DNA of 53,081 bases from an uncultured Paenibacillus sp. Its GTDB lineage: Bacteria; Bacillota; Bacilli; Paenibacillales; Paenibacillaceae. This document shows positions 7,691-15,567 of this stretch, piece by piece. The notes beneath the pieces are model-generated. The model had not been told where the DNA came from. It made no database searches and saw only the letters and a list, made by a program, of their open reading frames with translations. Location of the stretch: positions 1 through 53,081 of the forward strand of contig CAKMKL010000161.1 in assembly GCA_927443375.1 (NCBI GenBank), given 5' to 3'. A program made the translations under genes and the position numbers. The stretch's first letter is position 1. The number at the start of each line of letters is the position of its first letter.

Positions 7691-10048
7691 TCACTCCCTT
7701 GTGGAGGCAGCTGACGCATAGCTCATCATAAAATCTACCAGGGACGGGGCCGGCAGCGGTCTGCTGATGAAGTAGCCTTGAAGCTCATCGCTGCCAAGAT
7801 TGCACAGCAGGTCAAACTGTTCCTTCAGTTCCACACCTTCGGAAACAACACGCAGTCCGAGGTTGTGGCTGAGTTCGATGATCGCGCGGACCAGTGTATC
7901 GTCGGAAGCCCCTGGCTGAATACCGGCTACGAAGGAGCGGTCAATCTTGATAAGATCTACCGGGAAGGTCCGCAGGTAGCTCAGCGACGAGAAGCCGGTG
8001 CCAAAATCATCGAGCGAAATGCAAAAGCCCATGCTGCGAAGATCTGCGAGAGAGGTGATGATGGATTCGTCCGACATCAGCATCGTCTCGGTAATTTCCA
8101 GCTCCAGGCTATATGCTGTAAGCCCGTTGTCTGCCAGCGCCTCCTTCAATTGCTCCGGCAGACCGGGCTGCATAAGCTGCAGTCCCGAGATATTGACGGC
8201 TGCCTTTAGCCGGATGCCTTGATCCCGGAAGCTGCGCAGGTCTGCACAGACCTTGCGGAGCACCCAGTTGCCGATACCGAGGATCGATCCGCCGGCTTCC
8301 GCCAGCGGAATGAATTCAGCGGGTGAGACCGGCCCGAACGTTGGGCTTTTCCAGCGCAGCAGCGCCTCAACCTTGACGATATCTTTCTTCGATGCCGAGA
8401 GAATCGGCTGATAATACATCTCCAGCTCGCCGTTGTCGACGGCGGAGCGCAGCTGTCTCCCGATCACTTTTTTGCGGCTGAAAGCCTCTTCCAGCCTTTC
8501 CGAATAACGGAATATATTGTTCCGTCCGTTCTCCTTGACCTGGAACATCGCCAAATCGGCAGCCTTGACGAGAAGTTCGGCGTCCTCACCATTCTGCGGA
8601 TAGATGCTGACCCCGATACTCGCCGTACTATAAAATAACTGGCCGTTTAGCGTATGCGGTTCAGCCAGCACTTGCTGGATTTTGGCGATCTGGGCCTGAA
8701 TATCCTCTGTACCGGAAAAACGGGAGAGAAGAATCGTGAACTCATCCCCGCCAAGCCGGGACACCAGGTCATCCGGTCCGACTGCACCGGCTAGCCGGTC
8801 GGCAATCTGCTTGAGGACCGCATCCCCGAAGTCATGCCCCCAGGTGTCATTGACCGCTTTGAAATGATCGAGGTCGATGAACAGCAGAACAATCTGCCGG
8901 CCCTGGATTTTTGCCTTCTGAATAACCCGGTTCAGCGACTCAAAAAAGAATGCGCGGTTCGGCAGCTGGGTTAACGGGTCGACCATCGCCTGCCGGTGCA
9001 GCTCTTCCTGTGCAGTTTCGAGCGAGGATATCATCCGGTTGAACTCCACTTCTACCTCACTGAGTTCATCCCGTCCCCTGATATCGAGACGGATCGACAG
9101 ATCACGGCTTTTGCCGATCATCCGGATCCCGCGGACCAGCGCCGCCATCCGGGAGAGAATAGTACGTTTCACGAACAGCAGGCTGAGCAGGCATATACCC
9201 AGGGTAGAGATGACGAAGAACAGCGTGAAATTAGCCATCGCTTGTTTGCCGATTTCATAAATATGACGCGGCTGCTCTATGGATATCACGATTCCCGGAT
9301 TGCCGAACAGATCGTAGATAACGGCATGACCCTCCAGCCGGTTTTCGGGCAAATAACTCACCCATATGTTCTGCCCCCGGCTCTCCTTCAGCAGGTCACC
9401 AGAAGCCCTCTCAACGGTTATACCGGACGGACTAAGGGCACCGACCCGGCTGATCTCTGTATCGTCCAGCTTCCGGCCGGCCACTGCCATCCCGGCGACG
9501 GGACCTGTCATATCATTGTGGAGAACAGGCTGTAAGGTAATCAGCATGGGACCGTCATTCAAGAGGACCATTCCGGTGAAATGGTCCTCTGGATTCGTAA
9601 GAAGATCCCGCTGTTCCCGGATATCGTCAAAAAAGCTGACGATATCCGGCGTCACTGGTGCTACCGTCTCCCCGCTGGAATCATACAAGCCGCTATAGAC
9701 GAGACTTCCGCTCCGGTTGATCAGTGCCATAAGATCAAACCGGTTGCTCTGAAAAGTCCCCTCATCGTAATTGCTGAGAATATAGGAATTCTGCAGGTCC
9801 CCCGACGTTCGGGAGGAGACATACTCATAGGTCTCGTCCCATGTCGAATAATTGAGCATCGTCTCGTTCATACCCTGAAGCTCCGATTCGTAGGTCTGGA
9901 TGATATCGGACATGCGCCCTTCCAGCGCTTCCTGGTCTAACTCCGTGAACCGGTCCAGAAAAATCTCCTGCGAAATCACGTACGTGGAGGCGAGGGCGAG
10001 CAGAGAAATAGTTATAATAAACAGTACAATCTTGGTCCGCAGCTTCAT
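7691..10048 (-). CDS. CHASE4-HAMP-GGDEF-EAL cyclic di-GMP protein
   Basis: This is a membrane sensor of 785 residues for cyclic di-GMP turnover. Membrane segments lie near residues 6-26 and 272-295 and enclose an extracytoplasmic CHASE4-like domain (STWDETYEYV region). A HAMP linker follows. The diguanylate cyclase signature RLGGDEFTIL is near residue 430, and the phosphodiesterase signature VEALLRW is near residue 558. Other EAL-domain residues are intact (ELEITETML, DDFGTGFSSL, IKIDRSFV), so both activities are possible. The RxxD inhibitory site expected just before GGDEF is absent (GPDD is in its place). A good AGGAGA site precedes the ATG, and a TATAAT box lies about 25 bases upstream at 10070-10075. 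The gene is monocistronic. Confidence 0.93.
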   Translation of the reverse strand: MKLRTKIVLFIITISLLALASTYVISQEIFLDRFTELDQEALEGRMSDIIQTYESELQGMNETMLNYSTWDETYEYVSSRTSGDLQNSYILSNYDEGTFQSNRFDLMALINRSGSLVYSGLYDSSGETVAPVTPDIVSFFDDIREQRDLLTNPEDHFTGMVLLNDGPMLITLQPVLHNDMTGPVAGMAVAGRKLDDTEISRVGALSPSGITVERASGDLLKESRGQNIWVSYLPENRLEGHAVIYDLFGNPGIVISIEQPRHIYEIGKQAMANFTLFFVISTLGICLLSLLFVKRTILSRMAALVRGIRMIGKSRDLSIRLDIRGRDELSEVEVEFNRMISSLETAQEELHRQAMVDPLTQLPNRAFFFESLNRVIQKAKIQGRQIVLLFIDLDHFKAVNDTWGHDFGDAVLKQIADRLAGAVGPDDLVSRLGGDEFTILLSRFSGTEDIQAQIAKIQQVLAEPHTLNGQLFYSTASIGVSIYPQNGEDAELLVKAADLAMFQVKENGRNNIFRYSERLEEAFSRKKVIGRQLRSAVDNGELEMYYQPILSASKKDIVKVEALLRWKSPTFGPVSPAEFIPLAEAGGSILGIGNWVLRKVCADLRSFRDQGIRLKAAVNISGLQLMQPGLPEQLKEALADNGLTAYSLELEITETMLMSDESIITSLADLRSMGFCISLDDFGTGFSSLSYLRTFPVDLIKIDRSFVAGIQPGASDDTLVRAIIELSHNLGLRVVSEGVELKEQFDLLCNLGSDELQGYFISRPLPAPSLVDFMMSYASAASTRE

Positions 10049-10341
10049 GATAAATCTCCTAGGAAATCGATTATAAGATAGTAAAACTGACGAGCAGCGT
10101 AATCTCTCTCTTTACTAATATCGACGATTCCGCCCGGAATGTATAGACATGTAACGGAATAAACCTACATGCCGGACCAACCTCCTGAACTCCATGTGCA
10201 TTATCATAGAAGCCGGCGGATAATTAGGGGCCTGCTTAAGAGAAATGGCGACCCCGAAAGGGGTCGCCTGATTCCATTTCCGGTAAATTACCGGAGGATA
10301 TACTAAAACTTATGGATAACTTACGCCTTACGCCTTACGCC
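10049..10341. other. Intergenic region between GGDEF-EAL and GH51 genes
   Basis: This gap of about 290 bases holds the likely promoter of the GGDEF-EAL gene (TATAAT on the minus strand at 10070-10075), the GH51 terminator hairpin, and a heptamer repeat next to the GH51 stop. No further gene was seen. Confidence 0.6.
10247..10268 (-). terminator. Terminator hairpin downstream of the GH51 gene
   Basis: A perfect 9-bp stem, GGCGACCCC / GGGGTCGCC, closes a GAAA tetraloop. On the minus strand ATTTCT follows, which is a modest T run. It lies about 75 bases past the GH51 stop. Confidence 0.7.
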
Positions 10342-10348
10342 TTACGCC
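10321..10348. repeat. Four tandem copies of the heptamer TTACGCC across the GH51 stop codon
   Basis: Four exact TTACGCC units stand head to tail. On the minus strand they read GGCGTAA, and the first unit supplies the final Ala codon and TAA stop of the GH51 gene. Three further units lie after the stop and are not translated. Confidence 0.9.
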
Positions 10349-13300
10349 TTTAAATCCAGCACCAGCACATTGACTGAGTTCGCCGGCAGGTTAAGAATGA
10401 CTGTATCCTTCTCGAGTGCTATTGCGCGCTCCTGCGGAACAATTCTTTCATTATTCTTCTGATTGACGTTAGGCACATGGACCAGCGAGGCATTGCCGGT
10501 TAACGTAATCAGCTTTGCAGCAGATTCTACGTTCAGCTCCTGAAGCCTCAGCTCGGTCACCTTCGCTACATCATCCGGGTTAACCAGCTTCACATAAACA
10601 TGCTCCGTATCCTTGGTAACCGAGTTAAACACTTCGCTGTTGTAGGCCTCCAGCTTATAATCGAGAACCTTGCTTGCCGCCCGGCCGTCTGTATACGAGC
10701 AGATCAGATTGCTGCCATTCTCACCGCCATAGTTAACAGTAATCGTGTAGTCGGTGTTGTCAGCGAGGGCTTCATAGCTGGCCGCTCTCAGGTTGCCCGC
10801 CGCCGTACTGGAGGAGTAATCTCCGAGTGTATACGCCTCTACACCGTCCTTGAAGACCTTGACGCCGGTAGCATTGCCGCCATAGCCGATGGCGTACTCG
10901 AGGACATTTTTATGTTCTGCTGAAATATCCGTTAACCCCACACCAACGTAGAAACCGTCTTCGCCTGCGGCCTTCGAGGCAACAACCTCCACTGTATAGT
11001 CACTCCAGCTGTCGTTCAGGAGGTACAGACCGTTCCGGCCGCCGCTTTGCGCCTTCAGCACAAGACCTTCGCCGGCTTGTAGCGAGCTGCCTGCAGAACC
11101 CGGGATGACCTGCCAAGCCGGATTCAGTTCCCGGGTGAAGTCTTGCTCAAGCAGGACACTGCCGTCTTTGTTAGAAGTTACAGTCACCCGTTTCACCAGC
11201 ACCTCAGCATTGCCTGCGGCAATTTCAATCCCGCCATGCGGGACGAGTGCGGCAGGTTTGCCGTTTTTATATGTGGAGAAGGAGGTCGCCAGTACTTTAT
11301 TGCCCAGATATTTGGCGTAGAGCTGCTGCACATAATAGTTCGGCGTGAACCAGACGGTCTCATCATCAAACCAGATGCAGTCCGGGGTCCAGCGGTACGT
11401 GCCGTCCGTCAGCACTTTGTTGAACAGTGGCGCATAAGCGGCCAGCAGGACAACGTCAGCATTATTTTCAAAGCCCGTCATGACCGCAGCCTCGGCGACT
11501 GCACCGGCCAGCGTATTTTTATCTGTGGAAGCATATTCTCCGACGAATACCTTGGAGGTTTCCTTCCAGTCTATACTGCCATCTGCCTGATAAGCTCTAT
11601 AGTAGTAGTTATACCGGTCCGCATTCTTGAGCAGGTACTCGTTGGAACGGTAATAGTGCTCGTCTGCAATAGTATCCATGTAGTTCGGCTGATCTTTGTA
11701 CCAGGTCACCGTTTCTTGAATGACCTTCTGCCCGTCGGCAAAAGCGACCTCCGCCGAACCACTCAGATTACCGCTGAGGAATTTCCAGCCCTGCTGGTAG
11801 GCATCGTCATCCGCCTGTGCACCGACTGTAGAGATAATGTGCAGCGTATAGCCCGGATAGTTCCGTTCCATGTAAGCATCAATAGAGGTCTTGAACACTT
11901 CGAAGTTAGCAAAAAATTCCGTCCCCCAGTTCTCATTGCCGACGCCCAGGTAACGCAGGTCAAACGGAGCTTCATGGCCCATCTTCTTGCGCATGGCCGC
12001 CCACTCATTGTGCTCGAAGTCCATGCTGATGGCGAAGTCGATCAGATCCGTAAAGTTCTTAATATAGTAATCGCGGAGCTCCCCGCCTGCAGGGTGGGCA
12101 TAATCCGAACGGGCCTGGCACAGCACACCGCAGGCCATTACCGGAAGCGGAGTAGCATTCAGGTCTTCAGCCAGCTGGAAATATTCCATATAGCCCAGAC
12201 CCATGGTCATCATGTAGCCCCAGACGTTAAAATTCTCTTTGCGCAGCTCAATGTCGCCGATCGAATCCTTCCAGTCGTAGACATTCTCCCAGATGAAGGA
12301 GCCTTCCGAGATGCAGCCGCCCGGGAAACGCAGGAACTTCGGATGCATATCGACGAGCGCGTTCACCAGATCTTTTCTCAGCCTGTAGTTCGGGTTGCCA
12401 TTATAGTTGGAATGGGCCGACTGCGAACGCGGTTCTTCTCCCGCACCCCAGACATCACGCGGCATAAGCGAGACCATATCGATGGAGATCTCACCGCCGA
12501 AGGTCAGCGCCAGCTGGCCCAGAACTGTAGAAGAGCCCGTTAATACGATCCCCGGTTCCACCCCGTATTTCTTCCAGGTGTTCCCGCCTTCAACTTCTAC
12601 GGTGACAGCATCGCTGATTGCCTTGCCGTCCGTATCTTGAAGCTGGAGTGTAATTGTACCCGCCGACTCCGCCTTTGCCCAGATCGTGAAATCATACTTC
12701 TCGCCTGTCTTGACCGACATCGCACAGTGCTGGTTGGAATCGGCAAACCCGCGGTTACGGATCGTTGCTCCGTCCGCTACTGTCACGTAATAGGAGTTTA
12801 CGTCCTTATCGGTGATCCCGAAGAATTCATTTAAGCCGCCGTGATGCTGCAGAGCCATCTTATCTGTATCACCGGACCAGGCGAACAGCGGCTCCCGGTT
12901 CCGTCCGGTGGAGCAGCCGCATTCGCCGGAGGCATGGGAATAAGTATCAAAGGCAAAGGATTCGAACGAACGGTTCTGCACCAGCTCCGCATAGATTCCG
13001 CCATCGGCCGCATTATTAATGTCCTCATAGAATAGGCCGTACATCACTTCGCTGACATCCAGCACTTCCTGATTGCCATGAATGGTCAGCGTGTAAGGCG
13101 GCAGATGCTGCGGAAGCACCGAAACGGCAAAGCTTTTCTCAATCGAAACTGGTCCTCTGCTTAGTACAGCGGTAATCGTTACTGGCTGTGCTGAGTCTAT
13201 CTGCTGAATCTGCCCCTGATTAGACAGCACCGCAGGCTGGCTCGATGCCCAGGTTACGTTCACTTTTCCGCCCATTAGTGCTGACGGCAACGTCAGGTCT

Positions 13301-14082
13301 TCCGTAACAATTGAGGTCGGGAACGACAGATACTTGTCTCTGGCCAGCTTCACGATCTCTTCATCCGTTAAGGACTCGCACATCACTTCTATAACCTCGT
13401 CCATCGACAGCCCGGCCTTATATATCCGCAGATCGGAGAGCGATCCGGCAAAATCGGCATCGGCCTCATACTGCGAACGGCCAATAAAGTTCCGGCTGTA
13501 GTTATCTGCATCCGTAAACGAATCGAACCATCTGCGCAGCTGGGCGTAGTTGCCGCTGGAAGTCTGGCTGATCGAGCCGTCGGCCACCGCCTCCCCGTTC
13601 ACATACACCACAGGACCTGCGCTGCTTAAGGTGCCGCCTTGGGTTCCGAGTACAGACAAGGCAATGTGCATCCACTCGCCGCCGGCGAAGCCCCTGCCCG
13701 GATCAACAACCAGATCGCCGCCGGCCGACAGCGTTCCCCGCAGGTTACGGGTCAGGAACAGGTAAGGTCCTGCTTCCCCCTTGCCAAAGTCAAAAATTCG
13801 CTCCCAGACATTTGCGCCCTTGCCGAAGTGGACCCACGCCGCTACCGTCACGCCCGTGTTGTCGCTTACATCCTTAAGCAGATCAGCAGGCAGCTGGACG
13901 TAGGAAGTGCCGCTGGCCCCTCCCGCAAACGTTACAGCCATCCGGCCGTTTACCTCAGAGACTGCTGGTGCCGCTTGACCGGAAGCCACTCCATCCCGCC
14001 CCTGGCCGGAGCTGTCTTTACCGGTATGTGCCGCCTCCTCAAACTTGTAATGGGCAATGATCTGATCACGGAAATTAGTCAT
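10342..14082 (-). CDS. LamG-Ig-GH51 alpha-L-arabinofuranosidase
   Basis: This multidomain enzyme of 1246 residues probably removes arabinofuranosyl side chains. Residues 1-230 form a concanavalin/LamG-type domain (AHYKFEEAAHTGKDSSGQGRDG). Residues 235-325 form a bacterial Ig-like module (VTWASSQPAVLSNQGQI). From about 335 comes the GH51 catalytic part, with HPKFLRFPGGCISEG, the acid/base glutamate in GVGNENWG near residue 715, and the probable nucleophile in VFVGEYAS near residue 845. A further C-terminal beta-rich part (about 1000-1150) contains another jelly-roll-like segment. There is no signal peptide, so it probably acts inside the cell on imported oligosaccharides, although LamG modules are usual on secreted proteins. 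GGGAGAG sits six bases before the ATG. The gene appears monocistronic. Confidence 0.9.
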   Translation of the reverse strand: MTNFRDQIIAHYKFEEAAHTGKDSSGQGRDGVASGQAAPAVSEVNGRMAVTFAGGASGTSYVQLPADLLKDVSDNTGVTVAAWVHFGKGANVWERIFDFGKGEAGPYLFLTRNLRGTLSAGGDLVVDPGRGFAGGEWMHIALSVLGTQGGTLSSAGPVVYVNGEAVADGSISQTSSGNYAQLRRWFDSFTDADNYSRNFIGRSQYEADADFAGSLSDLRIYKAGLSMDEVIEVMCESLTDEEIVKLARDKYLSFPTSIVTEDLTLPSALMGGKVNVTWASSQPAVLSNQGQIQQIDSAQPVTITAVLSRGPVSIEKSFAVSVLPQHLPPYTLTIHGNQEVLDVSEVMYGLFYEDINNAADGGIYAELVQNRSFESFAFDTYSHASGECGCSTGRNREPLFAWSGDTDKMALQHHGGLNEFFGITDKDVNSYYVTVADGATIRNRGFADSNQHCAMSVKTGEKYDFTIWAKAESAGTITLQLQDTDGKAISDAVTVEVEGGNTWKKYGVEPGIVLTGSSTVLGQLALTFGGEISIDMVSLMPRDVWGAGEEPRSQSAHSNYNGNPNYRLRKDLVNALVDMHPKFLRFPGGCISEGSFIWENVYDWKDSIGDIELRKENFNVWGYMMTMGLGYMEYFQLAEDLNATPLPVMACGVLCQARSDYAHPAGGELRDYYIKNFTDLIDFAISMDFEHNEWAAMRKKMGHEAPFDLRYLGVGNENWGTEFFANFEVFKTSIDAYMERNYPGYTLHIISTVGAQADDDAYQQGWKFLSGNLSGSAEVAFADGQKVIQETVTWYKDQPNYMDTIADEHYYRSNEYLLKNADRYNYYYRAYQADGSIDWKETSKVFVGEYASTDKNTLAGAVAEAAVMTGFENNADVVLLAAYAPLFNKVLTDGTYRWTPDCIWFDDETVWFTPNYYVQQLYAKYLGNKVLATSFSTYKNGKPAALVPHGGIEIAAGNAEVLVKRVTVTSNKDGSVLLEQDFTRELNPAWQVIPGSAGSSLQAGEGLVLKAQSGGRNGLYLLNDSWSDYTVEVVASKAAGEDGFYVGVGLTDISAEHKNVLEYAIGYGGNATGVKVFKDGVEAYTLGDYSSSTAAGNLRAASYEALADNTDYTITVNYGGENGSNLICSYTDGRAASKVLDYKLEAYNSEVFNSVTKDTEHVYVKLVNPDDVAKVTELRLQELNVESAAKLITLTGNASLVHVPNVNQKNNERIVPQERAIALEKDTVILNLPANSVNVLVLDLKA

Positions 14083-14286
14083 TATGGTCTCTCCCTGTCA
14101 TTTATTTAATATAAATATAAATCAATTCATAAATATAAATAGTATACTGATATACTACCCTAACCTGCGCACCTTTCTCAACTGTTAATTGTGAACACAT
14201 CGAATCAATTTTTTGTCCGGATAGCACAAGCCGTCTGTCATTCCCTGTGTACTATAGTAGTAAACAGGAAGGCGAGGTGATCCTTG

Positions 14287-14709
14287 ATGGGAAATTCAGC
14301 AAAGGTCCGTAAGCAGGCCAAACAGCTTAAAGGCCGCAAGGTCTGCATTACGCTGCAAAACGGCCAGACGTACGTAGGATGGATAACCGGCTGTGAAAAG
14401 GAGGCTGTGATCCTCTCCGCCGGGCCGCGCAACCGTTCCAAACCGGGAAGAACAGCCTCCCGCGCAGAGCGGGCGGAAGTGTCCGCGTTCATGCCGCTTC
14501 TGGGGCCGCTGCTTGGCGGCATGGGCGGCATGGGCGGAGCCGGCGGTGCCGGAAGTGCCGGAGGAGCAGGGCTGGGCGGCATCATGGGCGGCGGACTGCG
14601 TTTCTTCGGGATGATTCAGCGGGCAATGCCTGTCGTGAAGATGGGCTACGGCATGATCAAGCAGATCCGGCCGTTTATGGAGGGGCTTAAGGGACTCATG
14701 GGCAAATAA
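14287..14709 (+). CDS. Small glycine-rich protein with Sm-like N-terminal segment
   Basis: This protein of about 140 residues has unknown function. The first 50 residues (GRKVCITLQNGQTYVGWITG) resemble an Sm/Hfq-like beta fold in pattern, and a short basic stretch follows. A run of Gly-Gly-Met/Ala repeats (residues 78-105) comes next, then an amphipathic, hydrophobic C-terminus that could bind membrane. AGGTGA lies about 7 bases before the ATG; the track's TTG one codon upstream is less likely. A TATAGT box at 14253-14258 could be the -10 of its promoter. A strong terminator follows, so it is a single-gene unit. The Sm-like reading is pattern similarity only. Confidence 0.7.
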   Translation: MGNSAKVRKQAKQLKGRKVCITLQNGQTYVGWITGCEKEAVILSAGPRNRSKPGRTASRAERAEVSAFMPLLGPLLGGMGGMGGAGGAGSAGGAGLGGIMGGGLRFFGMIQRAMPVVKMGYGMIKQIRPFMEGLKGLMGK

Positions 14710-14714
14710 CAGCA

Positions 14715-14766
14715 AAAGGACTGTTCCGTCCGCCATGACACCGGCGGTTTGGAACAGTCCTTTTTG
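14715..14766. terminator. Bidirectional hairpin terminator
   Basis: AAAAGGACTGTTCC pairs with GGAACAGTCCTTTTT around a 24-base loop. It has T runs on both strands and lies between the convergent glycine-rich gene and the LprI-like lipoprotein gene. Confidence 0.85.
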
Positions 14767-14787
14767 GGGCGGCAGCTATTATATTTA

Positions 14788-15387
14788 TTACTTCATATAC
14801 AAGTTAACAAGCTCATAGCATCTGTCTTTCGTGATACCTGATTGTACGGATACATATTCCAGCGGCTCCATGGTTCCGCCTTCAAACTTTAACGATGCTT
14901 CACCGGCGGTTTCGTCCCTGTAGGTAATCCAGGCTAACTGCTTTTCTTTGAGATCGGCCATTTCGCTTGCAGGCAGCTGCTGTTTGAGCTCTGTATAGAT
15001 CTCATTTAAAGCCTTATCCCAGCGTTGATACTCCTCCGTCGCAGCATCAATCATGGAGACCGTCGTTCCCTCATCATACAAGCTTTGCAGATCCTTAAGT
15101 CCGGCTTCTATAGCATCCAGCTTGGCGATATACTCCTGCTGTGTCCCGGTAACAGCCGGTGGCTGTCCGGCAGCTGGAGAAGCCGCGGGAGCAGTTGCTG
15201 GTTGTGCAGTTGCCTCGGGCTGGGCATTATCAGGTGCGGCAGTTGCCGGTGCCGTAGAAGCTGGTGCTGCGGTCTCTTGTACAGCTTGGCTTGCTTCAGC
15301 AGATGTGTTCTTGGTATCCGTGTTATTACTACAGCCGGCCAGTGCCAGACCGCTTACTAATATCGTCAAAAGCATTGCTTTTCTCAT
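14788..15387 (-). CDS. Lipoprotein with LprI-like (DUF1311) C-terminal domain
   Basis: A signal peptide with lipobox LALAGC (cysteine near residue 18) is followed by about 65 residues of Ala/Pro/Gln-rich linker. The C-terminal domain of about 110 residues contains NEIYTELKQQLPASEMADLKEKQLAWITYRDE, shown here in part, the pattern of the LprI/DUF1311 family. Some members of that family inhibit lysozyme. The protein should be anchored on the outer face of the membrane. The track starts 11 codons earlier, but MRKAMLLTILVSG at 15387 gives a normal signal peptide; the GGGAG site lies about 12 bases before it, a little far. Substrate or partner is unknown. Confidence 0.8.
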   Translation of the reverse strand: MRKAMLLTILVSGLALAGCSNNTDTKNTSAEASQAVQETAAPASTAPATAAPDNAQPEATAQPATAPAASPAAGQPPAVTGTQQEYIAKLDAIEAGLKDLQSLYDEGTTVSMIDAATEEYQRWDKALNEIYTELKQQLPASEMADLKEKQLAWITYRDETAGEASLKFEGGTMEPLEYVSVQSGITKDRCYELVNLYMK

Positions 15388-15497
15388 ATCTGCTCTCAGC
15401 TCCCTTAGCGTTATGATCAAATGTCAGAGTACGTCCGCTATATCCTTAAGACGAAACTGGAGGCGGATTGTTGCCTTATCTTATTAATTACACAGAA

Positions 15498-15540
15498 AAG
15501 CCCCAAACATCCCGGACGAGGCCAGGGTGTCTTGGGGCTT
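15498..15540 (-). terminator. Terminator downstream of the GH3 gene
   Basis: AAGCCCCAA pairs with TTGGGGCTT with extra partial pairing inside. On the minus strand the stem ends in TTTTCTG, 28 bases after the GH3 stop. Confidence 0.85.
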
Positions 15541-15567
15541 GTCTTATCATCTCATGTGCGGGCTAAC

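Noticed and set aside
11143-12543. 466-residue plus-strand ORF inside the GH51 gene
   Set aside because: It is the antisense shadow of a GC-rich gene. It has no ribosome binding site or recognisable domain, while the minus strand carries GH51 motifs.
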